NCBI GenBank assembly: GCA_029933365.1
Contig: JAOZOH010000035.1
Coordinates: forward strand, 1-27,528
Reading direction: 5' to 3'
Origin: Desulfuromusa sp.
Lineage (GTDB): Bacteria; Desulfobacterota; Desulfuromonadia; Desulfuromonadales; Geopsychrobacteraceae
Length of the DNA: 27,528 bases
The translations under genes were made by a program, and so were the position numbers. Position 1 is the stretch's first letter. Each line of letters begins with the position of its first letter. This document shows positions 8,134-16,411 of the stretch, one piece after another. The notes under the pieces are model-generated. The model searched no databases. It was not told where the DNA came from and saw only the letters and a list, made by a program, of their open reading frames with translations.

Positions 8134-9492
8134 TTAACGACGTCCGCTACGACGTAGAGCAGCCGGAGTAAAGATAGATTCTTTGAGCGGTTCCTTTCTG
8201 ATATTGACATCAGTTGCAAAACCATTGGTAAAGCCGTAGGCATTGTACATGCCGTTCTTAAAATCCTTATCCAGAGTGACCGCCCAGTGGGTAGACTGGG
8301 CATCATAATAGGTTTTCTGAAAACCATAAGAGATCCGCCACAATTCTCCACCCTTATCGTATTTATCCACGGCGGCAGCTTGCCAACTATCCTCATCAAT
8401 GTAGAATACACGCTTGGCATATTTATGCCGCTTGCCTTCTTTGACTGTTGCCTCAACCACCCAGACCCGGTGCAGTTCATAACGAACATACTCAGGATTG
8501 AGATGATTTGCGGTGGTGATATCATCCAGAGGCGAATCACTGGAGGTCAGCTTGTAAGAGTTGTAGGGGATGTACATCTCCTGCTTGCCGATCAGTTTCC
8601 AGTCGTAGCGCTCAGGAGAGCCCATGTAGACGAAAAAATCATCGTAGGTGGTGATGGAACGATCTGGTGAATCGAAACCGAGGGAGGGAGCACGCCGCAC
8701 CCGCCGTTCACCGGGACTGTAGAGCCAGCCCTTACGCGGATTCTTGGCGGCATTGACGTAGTCGTAGTACAAAATACCGTAGCCCGCTTCACTCGCCGGG
8801 GTAATTGCAGTATAGGCAAATTTACTCAGCACCTCGTCTGCCGGCACCAGAGCATCTCCATGCTGATAAAAATTGTACTGCAGATTGATAGTACTTGAAG
8901 CATCGAGATTCATGGATCCATTAGGGAGAACCATCCTCTCGGCGCATGTGATAATTTTAGATTGCCCTTGATAGGCAGTGAGATGGTTCCAAATAACTTC
9001 TGAGCCATTCTGAGGGAGAGGAAAAGGTGTACCGCCATAGACGTTGACAATCCCGTTGCCATCATCGGCCAGTTCTGCTGAAGTGGCATTTTTGGCAATA
9101 TTTTTTTTGACCCAGTCGGGCAGGTCGTGACCGCGACGACTGGGGTAGATGTTCATTTTGAAGGTTTCGGGGTATTTTTCAAAAAACGTCTTCAGGCCGT
9201 GTGTCAATTTATCGGCATACTGCTGGTAATTGGCGGCAGTGATGGTAAACTCCACCTTGTCCGCGGCATAGGGGTCAGGACGATGGCCGCCCGCTTGCCA
9301 ATCCGCGGGCGGTTTCACCCCGCCGGTCCAGGCCGGAATCGTCCCATCAGTATTTCCCGCCCGTTCTGCTCCCCAGGGAGTCAGATCCTTGCCCAGTCGA
9401 GCCGCCTCATCCGCACTGACCTTTGCCATCGCTGAACCGGCACCCAAAGCCAGCATAACAATGCCCGCGATCCAGATACTTTTATTAAACAT
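8134..9492 (-). CDS. DUF1329 exported protein
   Basis: The 452-residue protein starts with a clear signal peptide ending GSAMA and continues with the DUF1329 (PF07044) pattern: DLTPWGAERAGN and DGTIPAWTGG near the mature N-terminus, then the GTPFPLPQNG stretch and a long beta-rich region. Members are predicted periplasmic lipid- or lipoprotein-binding proteins with a LolA/LolB-like fold. They nearly always sit beside a DUF1302 gene, as here (31-base gap upstream). AAGGAGAAAG precedes the ATG. A role in moving a hydrophobic compound between the outer membrane barrel and the RND protein is inferred from context; no biochemical role can be read from the sequence. Confidence 0.88.
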   Translation of the reverse strand: MFNKSIWIAGIVMLALGAGSAMAKVSADEAARLGKDLTPWGAERAGNTDGTIPAWTGGVKPPADWQAGGHRPDPYAADKVEFTITAANYQQYADKLTHGLKTFFEKYPETFKMNIYPSRRGHDLPDWVKKNIAKNATSAELADDGNGIVNVYGGTPFPLPQNGSEVIWNHLTAYQGQSKIITCAERMVLPNGSMNLDASSTINLQYNFYQHGDALVPADEVLSKFAYTAITPASEAGYGILYYDYVNAAKNPRKGWLYSPGERRVRRAPSLGFDSPDRSITTYDDFFVYMGSPERYDWKLIGKQEMYIPYNSYKLTSSDSPLDDITTANHLNPEYVRYELHRVWVVEATVKEGKRHKYAKRVFYIDEDSWQAAAVDKYDKGGELWRISYGFQKTYYDAQSTHWAVTLDKDFKNGMYNAYGFTNGFATDVNIRKEPLKESIFTPAALRRSGRR

Positions 9493-9523
9493 AGTCTTTC
9501 TCCTTATTCAAATTTGAATTCGT

Positions 9524-11287
9524 TTAAAACTTATAACTGAGGGTGAAATTGGCGGTGGTGCCATTTTCAGAATATTCATCTTCGCTATTGAATTCCTGAT
9601 TGTAGTTCAGGCCAATTTCCCATTTGGTCGCGTAGACAGCATTTACCCGCAATTGCATGGTCTTTCTGCCTTCCCACCAGTTGCCCCAGAAATGGGAGTA
9701 ACCATCCACGCCGTGCATCCAGGAAATACCGGGTGTAATATCCAAGCCCGGCATCACGTTGTACCAGGTGCTGTCGATATCAACGCTGTAACCCCAGGCA
9801 AACTCGTCCGCTTGCTGGCCGTCTGGACCATAGGCGGGCAACCCAGTGCGATCGCCGGGCAGGTAATCGACTGCGGCAGTCAGGAATATCCAAGTGGTAT
9901 CGATCCCCAAGGGGGCTTCTCCATACTGCTTCATCAAGTTGATCTGACCATGCCAGGTATCTCTTTCGTCGTAGGCATCGATGCTGGTACCAGCCAAAGC
10001 GGTCCCATTGTTAGTCATTTCGAAGGATCCGTCAGCGTCGGGATGGAAGAAAAATTCTGCCTGCTCAGCAGAAGCCTCTGCCAGACCGACATTCACAACC
10101 GGAGCATTCGGCTTATAAGCGACTTCCATCGCAACAGCCCAATTAGCAACACTTCCCGACAAACTCACCCCGTACATCTGGATATTTTCAGGATAGATGA
10201 AAGTAAATCCGTTATCGTCGTAGTACTGAATTCCATCCGGGTCATTAACTGGGTCCCAAACCGGTACATTATATTGAAAAACCGGCAGTTGGGAATGGAA
10301 GTTAACGAAGTAGGCACCAAGCTCGATATCACCAAGGGTGTAGTGTGTGGCAAAACCAAACTGTCCCTGGTCGTCGGCGTCTTTGTCAGAGCGACGGGTA
10401 GTGTCCAGCACCGGAACAAGAATCCCTTCATCGGCCGGATCAAAAGTCAGTAGGGAAAGATCCATAGGGTAGATACCATACCGACCGCCAGCGCCAAGAA
10501 AATTGTAACCACCATCGAAATATGTTCCAGCCGGTTCAATTTTCGTCTCACTCCAACCAAACTGATAATAGGCATCAAAAGAAAGGTTGTCTCCCAGACC
10601 CATCTGCGCCGAAATAGCTGGCGTAGCAATAGTAGCTTCCTTAAGTTCCGAACCGGGCAGAGATAGCTTCGTTAAATCAAGGGCATTGGTGGTATTGATG
10701 CCATCAAAATAGTAAGACCCTTCGCCCCAATTGAAGACCTGATTACCCAGGCGAATATCGATTGGTGCATAGCCGAGACCGAGAAAATTTTCGATCTCAT
10801 AACCGACATAAATATAGAGGTCATAGATATCGTAACCGAGGCCGATATCATCTTCAGCAGCATCATTCCAACCATTGCCGTTACCGGGCAGGCCAATTGC
10901 CTCTGCACCCAAGGGATAATCAGCTTGACCAGAACCCTGTTGATCGATTCGGGTATCCCAGTACGCGGTAGCACGACCGAAGAAACCGTAGTTTTTCCAT
11001 TTTAATTCTAGTTCAGGGGAAATTCTGAATTGGTTGGTATAAACTTCCCCCTGATCAAAGGTCCAGTCCCGGACGTTTGTTGTACTCAGGTCAGTCTGAT
11101 CAGCGGGTTCGCCCACGCGTACCCCCACCGCATAACCCAGAGTCGTGTCAAGCACACCCGTCACTGCACCACCAGCCAAACTGAACTCGTATGCTACTAC
11201 CGGCATCGCTAACATGAATATCCCTGCCACAGCCATCACAACGACGACTAATCGACTGAGGGATTTGTTACGCCTTCTCTGTTCCAT
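9524..11287 (-). CDS. DUF1302 outer-membrane beta-barrel protein
   Basis: The 587-residue protein has a basic N-terminus, a hydrophobic signal segment ending MPVVA, alternating beta-strand pattern throughout, and a C-terminal aromatic residue (FTLSYKF), the hallmark of outer-membrane barrels recognised by BamA. Features typical of DUF1302 (PF06980) are the early FEWG-like strands, IRLGNQVFNWGEG in the first third and many Trp/Tyr girdle residues. AAAGGAGG lies just before the ATG, one of the strongest ribosome-binding sites in the window. It is the first gene of the envelope block and follows the E1-beta gene by 63 bases. It likely forms an outer-membrane channel for hydrophobic or bulky substrates; this is inference from clusters that share the same neighbours. 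Confidence 0.85.
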   Translation of the reverse strand: MEQRRRNKSLSRLVVVVMAVAGIFMLAMPVVAYEFSLAGGAVTGVLDTTLGYAVGVRVGEPADQTDLSTTNVRDWTFDQGEVYTNQFRISPELELKWKNYGFFGRATAYWDTRIDQQGSGQADYPLGAEAIGLPGNGNGWNDAAEDDIGLGYDIYDLYIYVGYEIENFLGLGYAPIDIRLGNQVFNWGEGSYYFDGINTTNALDLTKLSLPGSELKEATIATPAISAQMGLGDNLSFDAYYQFGWSETKIEPAGTYFDGGYNFLGAGGRYGIYPMDLSLLTFDPADEGILVPVLDTTRRSDKDADDQGQFGFATHYTLGDIELGAYFVNFHSQLPVFQYNVPVWDPVNDPDGIQYYDDNGFTFIYPENIQMYGVSLSGSVANWAVAMEVAYKPNAPVVNVGLAEASAEQAEFFFHPDADGSFEMTNNGTALAGTSIDAYDERDTWHGQINLMKQYGEAPLGIDTTWIFLTAAVDYLPGDRTGLPAYGPDGQQADEFAWGYSVDIDSTWYNVMPGLDITPGISWMHGVDGYSHFWGNWWEGRKTMQLRVNAVYATKWEIGLNYNQEFNSEDEYSENGTTANFTLSYKF

Positions 11288-11350
11288 TTTAATCCTCCTT
11301 TAGGTTTAGGTTGCTTCAGCCACAGCTACAACAACCTGCCAATAAACAAT

Positions 11351-12331
11351 CTAGCCTTTCATCACAGTCTTAACCGCATCAATGATCCGCCCTTCGCTGG
11401 GGATAAATTCCTCCTCTAATAAGGGAGAGAAAGGAACGGGGCAAAATGGTCCGCCGACGCGAATAATGGGTGCATCCAGGTAGCCGATGGCCTCTTCTGC
11501 CACCATGGCTGAAATCTCCGCACCGCTGCCAGCGAACTGAACCTCTTCATGCACAATCACTAGTCTATGGGTTTTTTTAACCGAATCCAGAATGGTATCT
11601 TTGTCCAGTGGCAGGAGGGTACGCGGATCTACGACCTCGACACTGATCCCTTCACTTTGCAGTTTCTGTGCAGCAGACAGGGCGCGTCCAACCATTAGTC
11701 CGGTTGCCACAATCGTCACATCCGTACCCGCTTGTTTCACGTCCGCCTTGCCGATGGGGACAACGTAGTCTCCTTCTGGTACTTCGCCATCTTCATAATA
11801 AAGGCCTTTATGTTCCAGAAAAACCACCGGGTTATCATCTCGAATAGCTGAGAGCAGCAGCCCCTTGGCATCAGCAGCAGTACTGGGAAACGCGACCTTG
11901 ATACCGGGGATGTGCATGAACATTGCTTCCAGACTTTGTGAATGCTGTGCCGCAGCAGCCATCCCGGCACCACAGCAGGTTCTCATCACCATAGGAACTG
12001 TTGCTCTACCGCCGAACATGTAGCGCATTTTGGCTGCCTGATTCAGGATCGGATCCATGGCAACGCCGAGAAAATCGACAAACATCAGTTCTACAACCGG
12101 TCTCAATCCGGCTAATGCCGCACCCACGGACGCGCCGACAAATGAGCTTTCCGAGATCGGGGTATCCCGAACGCGGTTTTCACCAAACTGCTCGCGGAGA
12201 CCGGCTGTCGCCCCAAAGACACCACCGGGATCGGGGGCAACATCAATACCGAGACAAAGTACGTTCGGATCTTTTTCCATTTCAAATTTCAGGGCACCGT
12301 TAATCGCCTGAGACATATTCATTTTTGCCAC
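11351..12331 (-). CDS. Thiamine-dependent dehydrogenase E1 beta subunit (AcoB/PdhB-like)
   Basis: The 326-residue protein is the beta subunit of a 2-oxoacid or acetoin dehydrogenase E1 (transketolase central plus C-terminal domains). Signatures include DVAPDPGGVFGAT, RVRDTPISESSFVG with the Glu that activates thiamine diphosphate, AQHSQSLEAMFMHIPG, and VDPRTLLPLD in the C-terminal domain. The start is a GTG: AGGAGG stands eight bases before GTG at 12331, whereas the following in-frame ATG codons are worse spaced. It lies 82 bases after the E1-alpha gene. The AQHSQ stretch and size fit the acetoin dehydrogenase and branched-chain groups alike. The complex is complete in this window (E1 alpha and beta, E2, E3), so the activity is real, but acetoin as the substrate is only the best guess. 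Confidence 0.88.
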   Translation of the reverse strand: MAKMNMSQAINGALKFEMEKDPNVLCLGIDVAPDPGGVFGATAGLREQFGENRVRDTPISESSFVGASVGAALAGLRPVVELMFVDFLGVAMDPILNQAAKMRYMFGGRATVPMVMRTCCGAGMAAAAQHSQSLEAMFMHIPGIKVAFPSTAADAKGLLLSAIRDDNPVVFLEHKGLYYEDGEVPEGDYVVPIGKADVKQAGTDVTIVATGLMVGRALSAAQKLQSEGISVEVVDPRTLLPLDKDTILDSVKKTHRLVIVHEEVQFAGSGAEISAMVAEEAIGYLDAPIIRVGGPFCPVPFSPLLEEEFIPSEGRIIDAVKTVMKG

Positions 12332-12413
12332 GACATTTACCTCCTGTTTATCCTGTCTGAATTTTTTGGTTGCCTAAGCAACCTATCAAAAGACCAAAAT
12401 CACCCTTACCTTC

Positions 12414-13382
12414 TTAATCAGCATAAACATCCGTCATAAGATCTACAGGATCAGGATTTGGACAGGATTTTGCGAATTCAACCGCTTGCTCGAGTTCTTC
12501 ACTCGCTTTTTGCTTGATTTCACTGATTCCTGCTGCGGTGAGAACCTTTTTTTTCAGTAGTATTTTCTCAAATCTGGGAATTGGGTCCTTACTTTCATGT
12601 TGCCATTCTTGTACTTCTTTCGGGTCTCGATACGTCTCGGGATCGCCGAGAAAATGTCCGGCAATTCTGAAGGTTTTGCATTCAATCATGACCGGACCTT
12701 TACCACTTCGGACAAGACTGACCGCTTTAGCCGCAGCCTTATGCACGGCGATAATATCGTTGCCATCCACAACTTCAGCTGGAATGCCATATCCAGCAGC
12801 CCGATCTGAAACATTTTCTACCCGCATATGATCCTTCTGGTTCATGAACTCCGCATAACAATTATTTTCAACCACAAATATGATCGGCAATGACCAGATA
12901 GATGCCAGGTTCATCGACTCATGCACCGTTCCTTGATTGGAGGCACCGTCACCAAAAAAGCAGACACTAACTTGATCTGTGTTTTTATACTGGGCTGCCA
13001 GTGCTGCACCGCACGCAAGTGGCGGGCCGCCGCCGACAATGCCGTTGGCGCCAAGAATTCCCAGATCCATATCGGAAATATGCATGGAACCACCCTTGCC
13101 TTTGCAATAACCGGTTTTTTTCGCAAACAATTCGGCCATCATCAAATCGATTTTTCCACCTTTGCCAATGAGATGTCCGTGGCCGCGATGGTTGGAAGTG
13201 ATATAATCGTCATCCCGCAGTGCCTTGCAGACACCGACGGCGGCAGCTTCCTGACCGACACAGAGATGAACGAATCCTGTGATTGTGCCGGATGCCGTCA
13301 GTTCTCCGATAGTCTCTTCAAACCTTCTGATTTTCACCATAGTGGTGTACATCTCGATCATTTTTTTATTCGTAATACGCAT
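12414..13382 (-). CDS. Thiamine-dependent dehydrogenase E1 alpha subunit (AcoA/PdhA-like)
   Basis: The 322-residue alpha subunit binds thiamine diphosphate through the GDG-X26-NN motif (G144-D145-G146 to N173-N174). It also has SNHRGHGHLI, the GGSMHI stretch and GPVMIECKTFR, all standard in this family. I chose the ATG at 13382, eight bases after AAGGAGA, over an ATG 27 bases upstream. It follows lipA by 58 bases and precedes the beta subunit. The short form, without the long N-terminal extension of homodimeric E1, is that of acetoin dehydrogenase and Gram-positive-type pyruvate dehydrogenase. Which 2-oxoacid or diketone it cleaves is not decided by sequence. Confidence 0.88.
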   Translation of the reverse strand: MRITNKKMIEMYTTMVKIRRFEETIGELTASGTITGFVHLCVGQEAAAVGVCKALRDDDYITSNHRGHGHLIGKGGKIDLMMAELFAKKTGYCKGKGGSMHISDMDLGILGANGIVGGGPPLACGAALAAQYKNTDQVSVCFFGDGASNQGTVHESMNLASIWSLPIIFVVENNCYAEFMNQKDHMRVENVSDRAAGYGIPAEVVDGNDIIAVHKAAAKAVSLVRSGKGPVMIECKTFRIAGHFLGDPETYRDPKEVQEWQHESKDPIPRFEKILLKKKVLTAAGISEIKQKASEELEQAVEFAKSCPNPDPVDLMTDVYAD

Positions 13383-13440
13383 GTTACTGTCTCCTTGTTT
13401 CCTCTTCAAAAGATCAGTTTGAGAACTTAGGTTTATTAAT

Positions 13441-14325
13441 TCAAGTGTGGAACATTTCAGCCGCCCGATAAGAGCTTCTCACCAGAGGGGCCGATGCAAC
13501 ATCGATAAATCCTATGCTTCTTGCGATTTCAGCATAACTGCAAAATTCTTCAGGGTTGACATAGCGGATTATCGGCAAATGGTTTCTGGATGGCGCCAGA
13601 TATTGTCCAATCGTAAGATACCGGCAACCGGTCAGCCATATATCCAGTAATGTTTGTTTGACTTCCGGATCTGTTTCTCCAAGACCCAGCATAATCCCGC
13701 TTTTTACCGGCAATCCCTTATCGGCGGCAAAACTCAATACATCCAGCGATCTCCGGTAGGAGGCCCCCGGTCTAACCTGTGAATACAAGTTCGGAACAGT
13801 TTCAATATTATGGTTGAACATATCTGGACAGGCATTATGAACTGTCTCCTGATCCGCGATTGACCCTTTAAAATCGGGTACCAGAACTTCCACTTTTGTT
13901 TCTGGGCACAGGTTACGTATCTGCTCTATTATTGCGGCAAACTGTCGGGCACCATTGTCAGAAAGATCGTCTCTGGTCACTGAGGTAATAACCGCATATT
14001 TTAAGCCAAGATATTGTACGGCTTGTGCCACCCGCACAGGTTCATCGGGATCTACGGGGTCAGGGGGCGAGGTTCTGTCCACTGCACAAAATCGACAACT
14101 CCGCGTGCATTTTTTGCCGAGAATCATAAATGTCGCGGTTTTCTGGCTGAAACACTCGGATAAGTTGGGACAATGGGCACTTTGACACACCGTCGACAGG
14201 TTCCATTTGTCCAGCAAATGCTGCATGTCCTGTACGGCGACAGTATCCACGGCAGGTTTAATCAGCCATGCCGGATGTTTCCTAGTCACGGACGACTCCG
14301 AAGTATTGAATGTGCTAGTTAACAT
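13441..14325 (-). CDS. lipA: Lipoyl synthase
   Basis: The 294-residue radical-SAM enzyme inserts two sulfur atoms into protein-bound octanoyl groups. Both iron-sulfur sites are visible: the auxiliary cluster cysteines C47, C52 and C58 (CQSAHCPNLSEC) and the radical-SAM cysteines C73, C77 and C80 (CTRSCRFC). The C-terminal RSSY motif, whose Ser ligates the auxiliary cluster, is present. I prefer the ATG at 14325, which overlaps the lipB stop by 11 bases, because the longer frame only adds residues that overlap lipB. The ribosome-binding site is weak, so coupling to lipB translation is likely. Its position inside a dehydrogenase cluster suggests a dedicated copy that lipoylates the E2 encoded here; Pelobacter carbinolicus has a comparable lipA homologue (acoS) in its aco cluster. 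Confidence 0.92.
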   Translation of the reverse strand: MLTSTFNTSESSVTRKHPAWLIKPAVDTVAVQDMQHLLDKWNLSTVCQSAHCPNLSECFSQKTATFMILGKKCTRSCRFCAVDRTSPPDPVDPDEPVRVAQAVQYLGLKYAVITSVTRDDLSDNGARQFAAIIEQIRNLCPETKVEVLVPDFKGSIADQETVHNACPDMFNHNIETVPNLYSQVRPGASYRRSLDVLSFAADKGLPVKSGIMLGLGETDPEVKQTLLDIWLTGCRYLTIGQYLAPSRNHLPIIRYVNPEEFCSYAEIARSIGFIDVASAPLVRSSYRAAEMFHT

Positions 14326-14974
14326 ATTCGGCATACCCGAAAGATTCTGTAAAATGTGCAACGAAACGTTCTTTAACTTCAGCAAGGCTTATTGATGCGC
14401 CCAGTTCCTGCCTCATCGAGGTTATTACCTGACCGGGATGGCCACAGGGGACGATATAATCAAATCCGTTCAAATCGGTATTCACATTTAAAGCCAGTCC
14501 GTGACAGGTGACCCATTTTTTCACCGCAATCCCCACACTGGCAATCTTGGCATCGTTGACCCAGATCCCGGGCTGGCCAACTTTTATTTCAGGCTTCAAG
14601 CCATATTCCAACAATAGCCCACTAGCTGCCTTCAAGAGTTTCGTCACAAAGGCGTGGAGATCCTTCGCCTTAATCTTGACAATAGGATAAGCGACTAATT
14701 GGTCAGGTCCGTGAAACGTTGCCTGACCACCACGGTTGATATAAATTGTTTCAATCCCTTTTTGCTGCAGAAATTTTTCTGTCCGGCACAGATCACGGTT
14801 ACTGCCGCTGCGCCCGATAGTAACCACCGGCGGATGTTCAGTCAGGATCAGGGAATCGGTCAACGTCTCGGCAATGCGCTCCTCAACCAATGCCTGTTGC
14901 CGGATCAGTGCTTCTTCGTAAGGAAGCAACTGCCAGTCGATAACATTCAAATGATGCTCAGATATGGATTGCAT
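14315..14974 (-). CDS. lipB: Octanoyl-ACP:protein N-octanoyltransferase
   Basis: The 219-residue protein transfers octanoyl groups from acyl carrier protein to the lipoyl domain of E2. The catalytic pair is present: K143 in NDAKIASVGI and C177 in VPCGHPG. The family stretch GGQATFHGPDQLVAYP is also clear. Two starts are possible. ATG 14974 has GAGG about nine bases upstream and overlaps the E3 gene by 17 bases; ATG 14989 adds five residues and overlaps by 32. I chose the former. It lies between the E3 and lipA genes, and with lipA makes a full pathway for lipoylating the complex from endogenous octanoyl-ACP. Confidence 0.92.
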   Translation of the reverse strand: MQSISEHHLNVIDWQLLPYEEALIRQQALVEERIAETLTDSLILTEHPPVVTIGRSGSNRDLCRTEKFLQQKGIETIYINRGGQATFHGPDQLVAYPIVKIKAKDLHAFVTKLLKAASGLLLEYGLKPEIKVGQPGIWVNDAKIASVGIAVKKWVTCHGLALNVNTDLNGFDYIVPCGHPGQVITSMRQELGASISLAEVKERFVAHFTESFGYAEYVN

Positions 14975-16349
14975 TTCCACTAACCTCACGCATTACTTCC
15001 ATAATTCCCTCCGACAGGGTTGGGTGTGCATGAATCATTTTTGCAATATCTTCATGAATCAGTTCGTTGGTCTTTGCCAGTAAAAGTTGATGTATCAGTT
15101 CCGTAGCACTGCAACCAACGATGTGACCGCCCAAGATTTCTTCCGTGTCTGGATCATAGAGCACTTTAACCAGCCCTTCCGCCTTGCCGGTGGCGACAGC
15201 CTTGCCGATCGCCTGATAAGGGAATGTCACTTTGCCGTAAGGAATATTCTGTCCTTTGGCCTGGGACTCCCGGAGACCGAAGCTTGCGAGCTGCGGTTGA
15301 CAGTAGATGGCAGAAGGGACAGCATCCTCGTCTATGCGAGCCTCTGAGGGATGTCCGGCAATGTACTCCACGGCATTTTCCGCTTCCTTTGAAGCAACAT
15401 GTGCCAAGAGTGGCGTGGCAACGACATCACCGATAGCAAACACGCCGGCAACCGAGGTTTGACCATAATCGCCCACAGGGATGAAGCCTTTTTCAGGTTT
15501 CAAACCGATTTGCTCAAGACCAAGGTCATCCGTGTTGGGAGTTCGACCGAAAACACAGAGAACCTGCTCAGCTTCGATCTGCTTTTGATCACCACCGGGG
15601 AGTTGCAGGTTTACCTGAACCTTTCCGGCAGACTTATGCAGAGACAGAGCTCGGGTTCCCGTCATCACAGAAATTTTCTTTTTCTTGAAGGATCGCGCCA
15701 GCACAGCTACCGTCTCTTTATCCTCAGTTGGCAGAATATGCTCCATCATCTCCACAAGATGGACCTTTACCCCGAAGGCATGCATGACAAAGGCAAATTC
15801 ACAGCCGATGGCACCGCCACCCAGGATGATGAGGCTTTGGGGAAGCTTTTTTTGCGCCAGGATACCGGTCGATGAAAGGATCTGCTTCTCGTCAGTTTCA
15901 AAACCCGGAACTTGGAGGGGGCGTGAACCGGTTGCGATCATAATATTTTTTGCATAAATTATGGTTCCGTCTTCCAGAGCGACGCTGTTTTTCGTAACAA
16001 ACCTAGCTGTGCCCTTGACGACATCGACCTTATTCTTCTTCAGAAGGTATTCCACCCCTTTTACCAGGCGATCGGCGGCACCTCTCGATTTTTTAACCAC
16101 CGTGCTGAAATCAAACTTATCGGTGTCAACAACAACCCCCATCTCTTCCAATTCAGACCTAGATAGAAAGATTTCGGCCTGATGGATCATATTTTTAGTC
16201 GGGATACAGCCCCAGTTGAGACAGACACCACCAGGCTTGTCTTTTTCGACCAGACAAACGTTCAGCCCCAATTGGCGAGCCCGGATGGCTGCGGTATAAC
16301 CTCCCGGTCCTGCTCCTACGACGATAAGGTCATATATTTTTTCTGACAT
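14958..16349 (-). CDS. lpdA: Dihydrolipoyl dehydrogenase (E3)
   Basis: The 463-residue flavoprotein reoxidises dihydrolipoamide with NAD. It has the N-terminal FAD-binding GAGPGG (residues 12-17), the redox disulfide C43-C48 (GGVCLNWGC), a second dinucleotide motif GGGAIGCEF for NAD, the FAIGDV stretch that contacts FAD, and the catalytic His-Glu pair in HAHPTLSE near the C-terminus. Length is normal and there is no extra lipoyl domain. The start ATG follows AGGAAG. It sits 62 bases after the E2 gene and overlaps lipB slightly, so it is part of the same complex cluster. Confidence 0.93.
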   Translation of the reverse strand: MSEKIYDLIVVGAGPGGYTAAIRARQLGLNVCLVEKDKPGGVCLNWGCIPTKNMIHQAEIFLSRSELEEMGVVVDTDKFDFSTVVKKSRGAADRLVKGVEYLLKKNKVDVVKGTARFVTKNSVALEDGTIIYAKNIMIATGSRPLQVPGFETDEKQILSSTGILAQKKLPQSLIILGGGAIGCEFAFVMHAFGVKVHLVEMMEHILPTEDKETVAVLARSFKKKKISVMTGTRALSLHKSAGKVQVNLQLPGGDQKQIEAEQVLCVFGRTPNTDDLGLEQIGLKPEKGFIPVGDYGQTSVAGVFAIGDVVATPLLAHVASKEAENAVEYIAGHPSEARIDEDAVPSAIYCQPQLASFGLRESQAKGQNIPYGKVTFPYQAIGKAVATGKAEGLVKVLYDPDTEEILGGHIVGCSATELIHQLLLAKTNELIHEDIAKMIHAHPTLSEGIMEVMREVSGNAIHI

Positions 16350-16411
16350 AAATCTTGCTTCCTATTAGTAACTCTGTTGTCTTCACTATAATGAACCAGA
16401 TAGCAACGCCA

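Noticed and set aside
9653..10453. Long opposite-strand open frame inside the DUF1302 gene
   Set aside because: Its translation has no recognisable domain and it lies wholly inside a clear barrel gene with signal peptide and C-terminal Phe; it is a shadow frame.
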